Origin: Porphyromonadaceae bacterium
GTDB lineage: Bacteria; Bacteroidota; Bacteroidia; Bacteroidales; Dysgonomonadaceae
Assembly: GCA_003517675.1 (NCBI GenBank)
Contig: DPAC01000056.1
Span: 1 to 35,617, forward strand
Reading direction: 5' to 3'
DNA: 35,617 nt
Below, piece after piece: positions 11,012-17,986 of this stretch; positions within the stretch are counted from its first letter, which is position 1; each line of letters begins with the position of its first letter. The translations under genes were made by a program, and so were the position numbers. The notes below the pieces were generated by a model, which worked only from the letters and a program-made list of their open reading frames with translations, did no database searches and was not told the DNA's origin.

Positions 11012-11696
11012 TGAGCCATTGGCTCTGTCTCTTTTGGAGTCGTACGTGCAGAAAACATCTTTTCTCAGGCTTACAGGCAAATACAGCAATGCGCTCACGG
11101 CGATGAGACACATAGGCGAGAACAAGGTCGATCTGCTTTTTCTGGATATACAGATGCCCGAAGTCAATGGCATGGATTTCGCCCGTACCATCAGTCAACG
11201 TACACGGGTCATCTTCACCACTGCTTTCAGCGATTATGCCCTGGAAGGATATAAGGTGAGCGCCCTCGATTACCTGATGAAGCCTTTTTCGTTTGATGAG
11301 TTTCTCGCGGCCGCCCGCAAAGCTTTAGACTGGTTCGAGATGATTGAGGCTAAACCGAATGGAGAGAAGACAGCGGAGAACGTGGGTTTCTTCGTGAGAT
11401 CGGAATATAAACTCGTTCACATTTTGTATGATGATGTCTTGTATATAGAGGGATTGAAGGATTATGTGAAAATATACACGGAGCATGATCCCAAGCCCAT
11501 CTTATCATTGATGAGTCTCAAATCGCTCGAAGAAGAGCTGCCCGCCGAACGCTTTATGCGTGTGCATCGTTCTTATATCATTCACAGAAACAAGATCGAC
11601 AGTGTCAATAAGAACAGAATTACCATTGGCAAGAAGCAGATACCGGTAGGGGAGACCTATCGCCAGCAGTTTCACACTTTCATCGGGAACCGATAG
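10983..11696 (+). CDS. LytTR-family response regulator
   Basis: A 237-residue transcription factor with a receiver domain (1-120: acidic pair D9-D10 in VDDEP, phospho-acceptor D55 in LLFLDIQMP, conserved lysine in YLMKPF) and a C-terminal LytTR DNA-binding domain (about 135-235: ILYIEGLKDYVKIYT, RVHRSYIIHRNKID). The frame opens earlier at 10962, but the ATG at 10983 puts MILNCWIVDDEP at the N-terminus as in homologues, so it is preferred. The start lies inside the kinase gene (29-base overlap), indicating tight coupling. The kinase upstream is the obvious partner. LytTR proteins usually bind short direct repeats near promoters; the barrel gene at 7080 is a plausible target (inference). Confidence 0.93.
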   Translation: MILNCWIVDDEPLALSLLESYVQKTSFLRLTGKYSNALTAMRHIGENKVDLLFLDIQMPEVNGMDFARTISQRTRVIFTTAFSDYALEGYKVSALDYLMKPFSFDEFLAAARKALDWFEMIEAKPNGEKTAENVGFFVRSEYKLVHILYDDVLYIEGLKDYVKIYTEHDPKPILSLMSLKSLEEELPAERFMRVHRSYIIHRNKIDSVNKNRITIGKKQIPVGETYRQQFHTFIGNR

Positions 11697-11744
11697 CGGT
11701 CTCCCTGAAAGGCAAAAGATATTCCAGGCGTGTCCTTAAAAGGA

Positions 11745-11780
11745 GAAAGCCGTTCCTGCCTCACTGGCGGAACGGCTTTC
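11745..11780. terminator. Bidirectional hairpin terminator between the operon and dps
   Basis: GAAAGCCGTTCC at 11745-11756 pairs perfectly with GGAACGGCTTTC at 11769-11780, and the inner GCC/GGC can extend the stem. It lies between the convergent response regulator and dps genes. T-runs are short, but the stem is strong and suits both directions. Confidence 0.75.
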
Positions 11781-11802
11781 CATTGCTTGGCAGGAGCTCT
11801 TT

Positions 11803-12276
11803 TTATGAAAGAGTGGCAGTGAGCATCCATACAGTTTTCTCCTGTGCCGAGATGAAATCGCTCATCAGGGCTACGGTACCTTCATCATCCCCCTCGGAGG
11901 CGGTCTTCAACACCTTGCGTTCCAAGGCGATCAACGCTTTCAGATAGTCGAGGATCAGTTTTAAAATCTCATTGTAGTCGCTAACCAATTTCGTCTCCTT
12001 GATGGCCGAGGCTTTCAGATAGTCACTGAAGTTGTGCGCAGGCACACCGCCCAGCATCAGGATCCGCTCAGCCACTTCATCTGCCTTTGCCGCAGTATCA
12101 TCGTAAAACTCTTCCAGTTTTGCGTGGGCAACAAAAAATTCCGCACCCTTTACGTTCCAGTGGAATCCGCGCAGGTTGGTATAGTAAACCTGCAAGCTGG
12201 CCAGCAGTTGCTGGAGTCCGTCGACTGTCTTATTCACACTCTTGGGGTCTAAACTTAAATAATCCAATGTTTTCAT
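11803..12276 (-). CDS. dps: Dps-family DNA-binding ferritin-like protein
   Basis: This 157-residue protein belongs to the Dps/ferritin family, which forms 12-subunit shells that oxidise iron with hydrogen peroxide and protect DNA during oxidative stress and starvation. The inter-subunit ferroxidase ligands show the normal spacing: H39 (in RGFHWNVKG), H51, D66 and E70. The N-terminal tail is short with few lysines, so DNA binding cannot be assumed. Length is typical. The gene stands alone between a terminator and a perfect promoter (TTTG-N19-TATATTTG on the minus strand). No convincing OxyR or Fur site was recognised. Confidence 0.93.
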   Translation of the reverse strand: MKTLDYLSLDPKSVNKTVDGLQQLLASLQVYYTNLRGFHWNVKGAEFFVAHAKLEEFYDDTAAKADEVAERILMLGGVPAHNFSDYLKASAIKETKLVSDYNEILKLILDYLKALIALERKVLKTASEGDDEGTVALMSDFISAQEKTVWMLTATLS

Positions 12277-12315
12277 AATGCTACTTTTTTAATTGTTTTT
12301 ATTTATACTCTTTTG

Positions 12316-12346
12316 CAAATATATAAATAAATAGCATCACATCAAA
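12316..12346 (-). promoter_or_regulatory. Consensus promoter for dps
   Basis: On the minus strand TTTG (12346-12343), a 19-base spacer and TATATTTG (12323-12316) match the Bacteroidota primary promoter exactly. The -7 box lies 39 bases upstream of the dps start codon. Confidence 0.78.
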
Positions 12347-12429
12347 CTGTTTTCCCTTCAATATGGTATAGATCTTTTCTATTTTTATGCAGGTCTCAAC
12401 CTTTTTTCCCATGCTTCTCTTTCAGTGCT

Positions 12430-13164
12430 TTATACATTGGTTCCCAGGATCTTGTTTATCTCATCTTTGTAGCTTCGTCCGACAGGTAATTGCTTACCGT
12501 TAATTTCAAGTGTGTTTCCGAAAACACTCTCAATGTCTTTTACCGAAACGAGGTATGATTTGTGCACCCGGATAAACCCCTGCCTCTTTAAAAGGTTTTC
12601 CATATTCTTCATCCGGTCAAGTTTGGCAAATTTCTTGTCTTTCGTGTGGATTAACACGTATTCTTTCATGCCTTCCACGTACAGAATATCGCTGATATTC
12701 AACTTCACGGACTTGTAGCCCGATTTAACAAAAATGAAATCGCGGGTGATCGTCTCGTTTTCATCCGATGGCGAACTGTCGGAACTGATACTGTCTGCTT
12801 GTATGCTCAGTTGATCGGCAACTTTGTTCACTGCCCTGGCAAACCGTTCAAAAGAAATGGGTTTTAACAGGTAATCGCGAACATCCAGCTCGTAGCCTTC
12901 GAGAGCATACTCAGAATAAGCCGTGGTAAGGATAACCGCCGTTTTTTTTTGAAGGGTGCGGATAAATTCAATTCCAGTCAGTCCCGGCATTTGAATATCC
13001 AGAAAAACCAGTTCGGCTCCCCCTGTCTCAATAATTTCCCAGGCGTCCTTTGCATTGCTAAAAACAGCCAGTAGTTCAAGTTGTGGCATTTTTGCAACAT
13101 AATCGCTTAAATATTGGCGGGCAATCGGCTCATCATCCACCACGATACATTTAATCTTTTCCAT
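12430..13164 (-). CDS. LytTR-family response regulator (second system)
   Basis: A 244-residue regulator with a receiver domain (D10/D11 in VVDDEP, phospho-acceptor D56 in LVFLDIQMP, lysine in YLLKPISF) and a C-terminal LytTR domain (about 145-240: ILYVEGMKEYVLIHT, RVHKSYLVSVKDIE, PVGRSYKDEI). Its ATG overlaps the stop of the kinase gene by one base (TAATG, 13162-13166), so translation is coupled. It resembles the regulator at 10983 in architecture but differs in detail, so this is a paralogous system rather than a recent duplicate. Likely targets are the divergent genes from 14468 onward (inference from layout). Confidence 0.93.
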   Translation of the reverse strand: MEKIKCIVVDDEPIARQYLSDYVAKMPQLELLAVFSNAKDAWEIIETGGAELVFLDIQMPGLTGIEFIRTLQKKTAVILTTAYSEYALEGYELDVRDYLLKPISFERFARAVNKVADQLSIQADSISSDSSPSDENETITRDFIFVKSGYKSVKLNISDILYVEGMKEYVLIHTKDKKFAKLDRMKNMENLLKRQGFIRVHKSYLVSVKDIESVFGNTLEINGKQLPVGRSYKDEINKILGTNV

Positions 13165-14264
13165 TACAACTCTTCTTTTTTTGAAAAAATCGGAAACCGG
13201 AGCGACACCATGTACACCTCTTCCTTCTGCACGATTTCAAGTTCATAATTTTCCCCGAAAATCAGTTCCAGCCGTTTCTTTACATTTACCAGTCCAAGCC
13301 CTGACCCCTTCGTTTTCCCGGCTTTTTTATCTTCCCGGTAACTATTTTTACAAACAAAAAAGAAGCGACCCTTTTCATCCCAGATATCCAGTTCCATCCA
13401 CCCTTCATCTTCCCGGCCAATGGTCCCGTGTTTAAAGCAGTTTTCCACGAAAGGGAGCAACAGCAGAGGCGGAATAAAACCTGTTTGTCTGCTTACATTA
13501 ACCGAAAAGCGGATATTTTCAGGATAAGAGATTCGCCTTTTTTCCAGGTCGATATAATTCCGGATAAAATCCAGTTCCTTTTCCACCGGCACCAATTTTT
13601 GCTCGGTCTCATAAATCAGGTACCGCATCGTGTTCGAGAGCTCCAGTACCATCTGTGAAGCCAGGTCGGATTTGGATAAGGTCAGCCCATACAGGTTGTT
13701 CAGGGTATTAAAAAGAAAATGCGGGTTGACCTGCGATTTTAGGTACAGGATTTGGGCTTCCTGGCTGCGTTGCAGCTTCTCACGGCTCTCCTGCTCTTTC
13801 TTCGCCTCATTTTCATAGAGCCTGAACAGGGTTGCGATGAACAGGATGACCACGTTTATCATAAACCCGGGTAAATAGGCAGCCCTGCCTGGTTTTAAAC
13901 GATTGAGCAATTCAGGATTATTGCCCGGGTTCAACTCCCTTCTCAATTCTAGAAATTCGCTTGGAAACTGGCCGGTGAAGGCAGGGACAGACTCAGGGAA
14001 CAAGCCCAGTAACTTGACCCGTATCACGGAAAACACAATACACAACAAAATGGAAGACAGAATGAATAACACATACTTTTTACGTCTGACCAAAAAATGG
14101 GAGGCCAGCACCCACCCTGAAATATAGAACATACCTGCAAACAGCGAAATTCCGGCAATTGCCCTGGCTATTGCCATTGCCCATGGCAAAAACAACGCGA
14201 AGGAAATATACAGGAAATATGTCAGGATGAACCAAACGCTGATATGTACAAGTATTTTCTTCAT
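13164..14264 (-). CDS. LytS/YehU-type sensor histidine kinase (second system)
   Basis: A 366-residue membrane kinase with four N-terminal hydrophobic segments (about 5-85 and 130-150), an extracytoplasmic or loop region between them (about 88-130, proline-rich), a coiled linker (150-175), the phospho-acceptor motif QVNPHFLFNTLNNLYGL with His182, and a C-terminal ATPase domain with VENCFKHG and GSGLGLVNVKKRL. It is the first gene of a two-gene minus-strand operon with its LytTR partner. The upstream region, shared with a divergent small-protein gene, holds a TAnnTTTG box on this strand and repeated GTCATT motifs. Confidence 0.92.
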   Translation of the reverse strand: MKKILVHISVWFILTYFLYISFALFLPWAMAIARAIAGISLFAGMFYISGWVLASHFLVRRKKYVLFILSSILLCIVFSVIRVKLLGLFPESVPAFTGQFPSEFLELRRELNPGNNPELLNRLKPGRAAYLPGFMINVVILFIATLFRLYENEAKKEQESREKLQRSQEAQILYLKSQVNPHFLFNTLNNLYGLTLSKSDLASQMVLELSNTMRYLIYETEQKLVPVEKELDFIRNYIDLEKRRISYPENIRFSVNVSRQTGFIPPLLLLPFVENCFKHGTIGREDEGWMELDIWDEKGRFFFVCKNSYREDKKAGKTKGSGLGLVNVKKRLELIFGENYELEIVQKEEVYMVSLRFPIFSKKEEL

Positions 14265-14276
14265 ACCACAATTTTA

Positions 14277-14309
14277 CAAAAATAGGCAATTCAGCGCAAA
14301 ACGCTTAAA
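14277..14309 (-). promoter_or_regulatory. Probable promoter for the second kinase/regulator operon
   Basis: On the minus strand TATTTTTG (14284-14277) is a full -7 match, 13 bases upstream of the kinase ATG. TTTA at 14309-14306 with a 21-base spacer is a one-mismatch -33 box. The leader would be only a few bases long, so either the promoter is near-leaderless or the real start codon is slightly downstream. Confidence 0.5.
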
Positions 14310-14330
14310 CCAACGTCATTTAATTTTAAA

Positions 14331-14402
14331 CCAATGACCAGAATATTCAACATGCCGCTTATTGACCTGTCAGGTTATTTGTATAAAAGAATGTGTCATT
14401 GG
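14331..14402. promoter_or_regulatory. Symmetrical operator-like region between divergent genes
   Basis: CCAATGAC (14331-14338) and its exact reverse complement GTCATTGG (14395-14402) flank a central palindrome ACCTG-T-CAGGT (14365-14375), with nearly coincident centres. Another GTCATT stands at 14315-14320. The right arm ends 10 bases before the -33 box of the rightward promoter, where an activator would bind. A possible user is the LytTR regulator encoded next to it (inference). Confidence 0.4.
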
Positions 14403-14412
14403 ATGAAAAGTT

Positions 14413-14443
14413 TTTGCAACGCGATGCAGGGAGCGTAAGTTTG
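14413..14443 (+). promoter_or_regulatory. Consensus promoter for the small Spy-like gene
   Basis: TTTG (14413-14416), a 19-base spacer and TAAGTTTG (14436-14443) match the Bacteroidota promoter exactly. Transcription would begin near 14450, giving a leader of about 18 bases before the ATG at 14468. Confidence 0.75.
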
Positions 14444-14467
14444 AAGCGAATTTAAAAAAGCAATATT

Positions 14468-14884
14468 ATGATGAGAAAAAAACTTACAGGAACAGCAGCA
14501 CTGCTAATACTAATTGTGTTCAGCAGTCTTGCCTTTGCGCCGGGCAGGCAGGATGGCTTTCGTGAGCTGTTCAGAAGGAGCCCGGAAACCCGCGCACACG
14601 TGGTTACCATGGTCATGGAAAACAGACTGGACATGGATAAAGCTCAGGCTGAAAAAGCCTTGCAGATTAATGTGGAATACGCGAAGTTAAGTCAACCCTA
14701 CCTGAAAAAGGATGGTGTGACAATGGAAAATACGGGTGAACTGCTCACGCTCAACCAAAAGCGGAGCGACGAACTAAAAGCCATCCTCACACCGGAACAA
14801 CTTAAAAAGGCGGAAGAGATTCGGGAAAAGTGGATTCACCAGCTGGAAACCATCTTGACCCATTTAAAAGAAAACAATTATTAA
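14468..14884 (+). CDS. Small periplasmic Spy/CpxP-like helical protein
   Basis: The 138-residue product starts with a signal peptide (MMRKKLTGTAALLILIVFSSLAFA) and is otherwise helical and charged. The segment LTPEQLKKAEEIREKWIHQLE resembles the LTxxQ-type helices of Spy/CpxP-like periplasmic proteins, and the two-helix layout with LNQKRSDELKAILTPEQ fits such a stress-adaptor fold. It has its own consensus promoter, is divergent from the kinase/regulator pair and is followed after 27 bases by a lipoprotein gene. A role in envelope stress, controlled by the adjacent two-component system, is inference. ATG 14468 or 14471 could both serve as start. Confidence 0.7.
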   Translation: MMRKKLTGTAALLILIVFSSLAFAPGRQDGFRELFRRSPETRAHVVTMVMENRLDMDKAQAEKALQINVEYAKLSQPYLKKDGVTMENTGELLTLNQKRSDELKAILTPEQLKKAEEIREKWIHQLETILTHLKENNY

Positions 14885-14911
14885 TAACCATTCACTTAAA
14901 ATTTTACAACA

Positions 14912-15694
14912 ATGAAAACAAGAAATCTTTTATTAGCAGGTTTGATTACCCTTTCAGGAATGTTCGTTTTTAATTCCTGTGAAAAGGATGACGAAACGGT
15001 AGCAGAGGATTTACCGGCTACCGAAACAGAAGCAGCCGAAATGGTGGCCTCTTCACTGGCCGGCGGAACCTCCGGTGCCGCGTCGGATATTGAAACTACT
15101 GCCGCGCTTGCCAACGAGGCGGTTGGTTATGAAAGTAGCCTGATGTCTGCCACCGCGAGTGACCGAAGTTTAAGTTGTGGCGAATCGGCTGACACCACAA
15201 TAATCACTGCCGCCACCGGTGTAATTACCTATAATAACACCAAAACCTACCATTACACGTTGGCGTGCGACGAATCAGGGAACCCCTTGAAGCTGGATGT
15301 GAGCTTTAACTATAGCGGTGAGTTCGATGCACCCCGCCTGGGTTCCACTCACTCGGTGAGCGGTGATTTTGAAATCACCCAAATCGAATATACTTCCGAT
15401 ATGTATCTGATAAACGGCACGTGGCAGCGAAGCGGCGGGTTCGAGTCCAAAATCCGTAACAAGGCAAACCGCCAGGCCACGATTCAATTCGAGCTTGTCG
15501 ATGTAGCTGTTGAAAAAGAACCTAAGGAAATCGACAACGGCACCATGCACTTCTCGATATCAGGCGGCAGCGGACGCGGTTCGTTCAGCTACGAAGGAAC
15601 CATTACGTTTAGTGGCAACGGAGAAGCAATCATCGAAATTTCCGGAACCCGCTATGTGACCAACATGGAAACAGGCGAGGTGGAAGAAGCATAA
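14912..15694 (+). CDS. Lipoprotein of unknown function
   Basis: A 260-residue product with a lipoprotein signal ending at Cys23 (MFVFNSCEKDD), where the acidic residues after the Cys resemble the Bacteroidota surface-export pattern. The region 30-75 is rich in Ala, Glu and Thr (low complexity); the rest is predicted beta-rich (for example GSGRGSFSYEGTITFSGNGEAIIEISGTRYV). No enzyme motif was recognised. It probably shares the promoter at 14413 with the upstream Spy-like gene and is closed by the hairpin at 15853-15880. One could suppose an envelope response unit, but nothing in the sequence shows its activity. Confidence 0.75.
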   Translation: MKTRNLLLAGLITLSGMFVFNSCEKDDETVAEDLPATETEAAEMVASSLAGGTSGAASDIETTAALANEAVGYESSLMSATASDRSLSCGESADTTIITAATGVITYNNTKTYHYTLACDESGNPLKLDVSFNYSGEFDAPRLGSTHSVSGDFEITQIEYTSDMYLINGTWQRSGGFESKIRNKANRQATIQFELVDVAVEKEPKEIDNGTMHFSISGGSGRGSFSYEGTITFSGNGEAIIEISGTRYVTNMETGEVEEA

Positions 15695-15852
15695 GAAATC
15701 GTTTAATTAAATGATTTTGGCGATGGCGAGTGCGACAGAAAGGTATATGTTTCGCATGCCCGGAGAAGGATTCACCGCAGGGCTGTTTTTCTCGACCGTT
15801 ATTTTGACTAAGGATAGCCTGCTCAGTTAATTGAGTTCAGAAGATCAATAAT

Positions 15853-15888
15853 ATACCGGCATAAGTTTTTATGCCGGTATGTTTTTTA
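15853..15888 (+). terminator. Intrinsic terminator after the lipoprotein gene
   Basis: ATACCGGCATAA (15853-15864) pairs perfectly with TTATGCCGGTAT (15869-15880) around a 4-base loop, followed by G and a run of six T's. It ends the rightward unit begun at 14413 and lies 12 bases from the 3' end of the convergent protease gene. Confidence 0.85.
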
Positions 15889-15899
15889 TAACAGACTCC

Positions 15900-16673
15900 T
15901 CATTTTCCGCCGTTATTTTTTAAATCATTCAAACAGTTTTGATCCAGTAACGGGATTTTTCCCCCGGTTAAGAAGTTAATAAGCGGGCCGCTGTGTTCGG
16001 CAGCCCAATACATCAGGCAATCCTCGTTATTGCAGTGTTTTCCGTGCGTTATATCCTGGTGATTCGCGACCATTTTTGTACCGTTATTGACCAGTCCGAG
16101 GATATGGCCGAACTCATGTTCCGTGACGGTTGTCTCCAGTACCGGCGTGGAGGGCTGCCCGCGATCCCCGCTGATTTCCCTGATCGTTTTTTCGAAAATA
16201 ACCATGGAGGTGGGGCCATACGCGATGCCCAGCACTTTTGAGTCGCCCTCGTTTTCAGCATAATCCGCATCGGCAAAGAAAAACCATGCTGTCAGTTTTT
16301 TATCTTCCGGATCAGGGAAGAGCTTACGGTTATCCTGCTCAATTTTTTTTATATCATCGAGCGAATAGACGGCTTCACCTGGCGAGGGAATAGAGGCGGC
16401 GACCAAGTCGATTCCACCGTTCTTGTTCAACCGGGATTCCAGAAATGCTTTAAGATTGTTGAGTGCCTCTCCTGTTGGCTCAAATCCTTGCACACTGGCG
16501 ATCTCCACGATTAACCGGTCGTAATTTTCTCCCGAAAGAAAATCATTGGGTATTACAACTTCTTTCGGTATCTGATCATCCGGGTCGGGGATTGAAGGAT
16601 GATCCTGTTCGCAACGCGAAAAAAGGGCAATTCCAATTGCCAGCAACAAAAAGAATTTGAATAACTGCTTCAT
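15900..16673 (-). CDS. Archaemetzincin-like zinc metalloprotease lipoprotein
   Basis: A 257-residue product with an N-terminal signal ending near Cys21 (IALFSRCEQD; the Arg before Cys is unusual for a lipobox). The zinc site is HEFGH (186-190) followed by GL, and the sequence HCNNEDCLMY (213-222) supplies a third His, two Cys and a Met-turn candidate (Met221). Together these resemble the archaemetzincin pattern HExxHxxGxxHCxxxxCxM, but about 17 residues are inserted between the Gly and the HC part. Similar proteins are called membrane metalloproteases in Bacteroidota. The substrate is unknown. It is encoded opposite to its neighbours and is divergent from the Spy-like gene at 16919. Confidence 0.8.
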   Translation of the reverse strand: MKQLFKFFLLLAIGIALFSRCEQDHPSIPDPDDQIPKEVVIPNDFLSGENYDRLIVEIASVQGFEPTGEALNNLKAFLESRLNKNGGIDLVAASIPSPGEAVYSLDDIKKIEQDNRKLFPDPEDKKLTAWFFFADADYAENEGDSKVLGIAYGPTSMVIFEKTIREISGDRGQPSTPVLETTVTEHEFGHILGLVNNGTKMVANHQDITHGKHCNNEDCLMYWAAEHSGPLINFLTGGKIPLLDQNCLNDLKNNGGK

Positions 16674-16755
16674 TTTTTCGTATTATTCTTGCCGCTAACC
16701 AGCAACAAATTCCAATCAAAAGTAAAAAAACAAAACGTAGAAGATAAATTCTTTA

Positions 16756-16811
16756 AACCAAAACAACAATAATTTCAACCAGCAACCTGTATGGTTCAAT
16801 TGTTATTGGTT
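16756..16811. repeat. Imperfect inverted repeat between divergent genes
   Basis: AACCAA (16756-16761) plus AACAAT (16765-16770) pair with ATTGTT (16799-16804) plus TTGGTT (16806-16811), with a small asymmetric internal loop and an inner AACC/GGTT. It sits between the protease gene and the Spy-like gene at 16919, where an operator is expected. Confidence 0.35.
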
Positions 16812-16918
16812 AAACTGTTTGGTTGTTTGTTGAATTCATTTTGCCGTTCGATGAACAAAATTCTTACGTAAACCGATTTGTATTAATTTTATGCCGTAAA
16901 AAAAATAATAGTATAGTT

Positions 16919-17320
16919 ATGAGAAGAATTATTTTTAGTGGTATTTTTTTCATGTTTCTCGCACAGGGTGCTTTTGCACAGAATTTCGGGATGCAGTTTA
17001 CACCCGAAGAACGGGCCCAAATGCAAACAGAATGGATGGAAGAAAACCTGCAGTTAAACGATTCGCAGCTGGTAAAAGTTGAGGCCCTGAACCTGGAATA
17101 TGCCCTGAAGATGGAAAAAATTAAGGAAATCAATGGCAATTTGAGCAAGCTGAGAGCGGCCAGGAAAATATCGGAAGAGAAAGACAAAAAGCTAAAAAAA
17201 CTGCTGGATAAAGAACAGTTTGAATATTACCTCGACAAACGAAAAGAAATGCAAAAAAAAGCCAGGGAAATGGCCAATGAACGAAAGAAAGAGGGCGGGG
17301 TTGAACAATTGAACAAGTAA
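16919..17320 (+). CDS. Second small Spy/CpxP-like periplasmic protein
   Basis: The frame opens at 16823, but the ATG at 16919 begins a proper signal peptide (MRRIIFSGIFFMFLAQGAFA) and is preferred, giving 133 residues. The mature part is highly charged and helical: FTPEERAQMQTEWMEENLQL, then a Lys/Glu-rich coiled coil that ends with poly-charged RKKEGGVEQ. This resembles small Spy/CpxP-like or LTxxQ helical proteins of the periplasm. It has a similar layout to the protein at 14468 without obvious close identity. The following DUF6515-like gene starts 19 bases downstream, so the two probably form an operon. Function is not shown by the sequence. Confidence 0.7.
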   Translation: MRRIIFSGIFFMFLAQGAFAQNFGMQFTPEERAQMQTEWMEENLQLNDSQLVKVEALNLEYALKMEKIKEINGNLSKLRAARKISEEKDKKLKKLLDKEQFEYYLDKRKEMQKKAREMANERKKEGGVEQLNK

Positions 17321-17339
17321 TTAAAAAAAAATAGAAATT

Positions 17340-17897
17340 ATGAAAGCAAAACAATTTGTATTGATTTTATTCGTCATTCTGCTGGGTGTAACTTCAGAGT
17401 CGTATGCACAACGAAGAGTAATCAACACCCCACGCCGGACGGTGGTGCAGGGACCGCGCGGAACAGTGGTTTACCGGAAAAAACCGGTAGTCCGGACTGT
17501 AAGGAGCTTGCCACAGAGCGCAGTTGTTATCCGTTACCGTAACGTTCCTTATTACTATCATGGCGGGGTGTTTTATGTTTCCAATAACGGGGTTTATGTC
17601 CGCTCGGTACCGCCCGTGGGCATCCGGATTGCGGCATTGCCTGCCGGATATGTGCGGGTAGTTGTCGGTCCGCGCGTTTTCTTTTATGCCGGGGGTATAT
17701 TTTATATCCTGGATGAAGCCAGCAAGGAATATGTCGTTGCTGACCCGCCCGTGGGAGCGGTTGTAAGCCAACTGCCATCTGATGCTGTCGAAATTGAAAT
17801 CGACGGCAAACCCTATATGGAATATAACGGGATCATTTACAAGCAGGTAACGATTGAACAACCTGGTTACGAGGTAGTGGGGAAACTTGATGAATGA
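17340..17897 (+). CDS. DUF6515-like secreted protein with three internal repeats
   Basis: A 185-residue exported protein (signal peptide to about residue 23, ending SYAQ). A basic segment rich in Arg and Val follows (24-55). Then a motif occurs three times, roughly at 56-95, 96-140 and 141-180: a leucine-proline turn, a valine-rich strand, a tyrosine-rich stretch such as YYYHGGVFYV, FFYAGGIFYI or YMEYNGIIYK, and in the first two copies PPVG. This matches the DUF6515 family as I know it. The repeats suggest a beta-rich periplasmic or surface protein. It follows the Spy-like gene at 16919 in a probable operon and converges with the barrel protein gene at 17987. Confidence 0.75.
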   Translation: MKAKQFVLILFVILLGVTSESYAQRRVINTPRRTVVQGPRGTVVYRKKPVVRTVRSLPQSAVVIRYRNVPYYYHGGVFYVSNNGVYVRSVPPVGIRIAALPAGYVRVVVGPRVFFYAGGIFYILDEASKEYVVADPPVGAVVSQLPSDAVEIEIDGKPYMEYNGIIYKQVTIEQPGYEVVGKLDE

Positions 17898-17986
17898 GAA
17901 ACAACCCTGGCAGCGTACATGCAAAATAAGAATGTTTCCCAGTTCAAAAGGATCTGAGGATGATCTTCTCTGCCATTTACCGGGTG

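Noticed and set aside
11745..11780. Inverted repeat as the end of an insertion sequence
   Set aside because: It stands alone between convergent genes with no transposase and fits a terminator.
15711..15830. A 39-codon frame between the lipoprotein gene and its terminator (MILAMASATERYMFRMPGEGF...)
   Set aside because: No ribosome-binding site, no recognisable family and ordinary length for a chance frame. It could be a small protein but the sequence alone does not support it.
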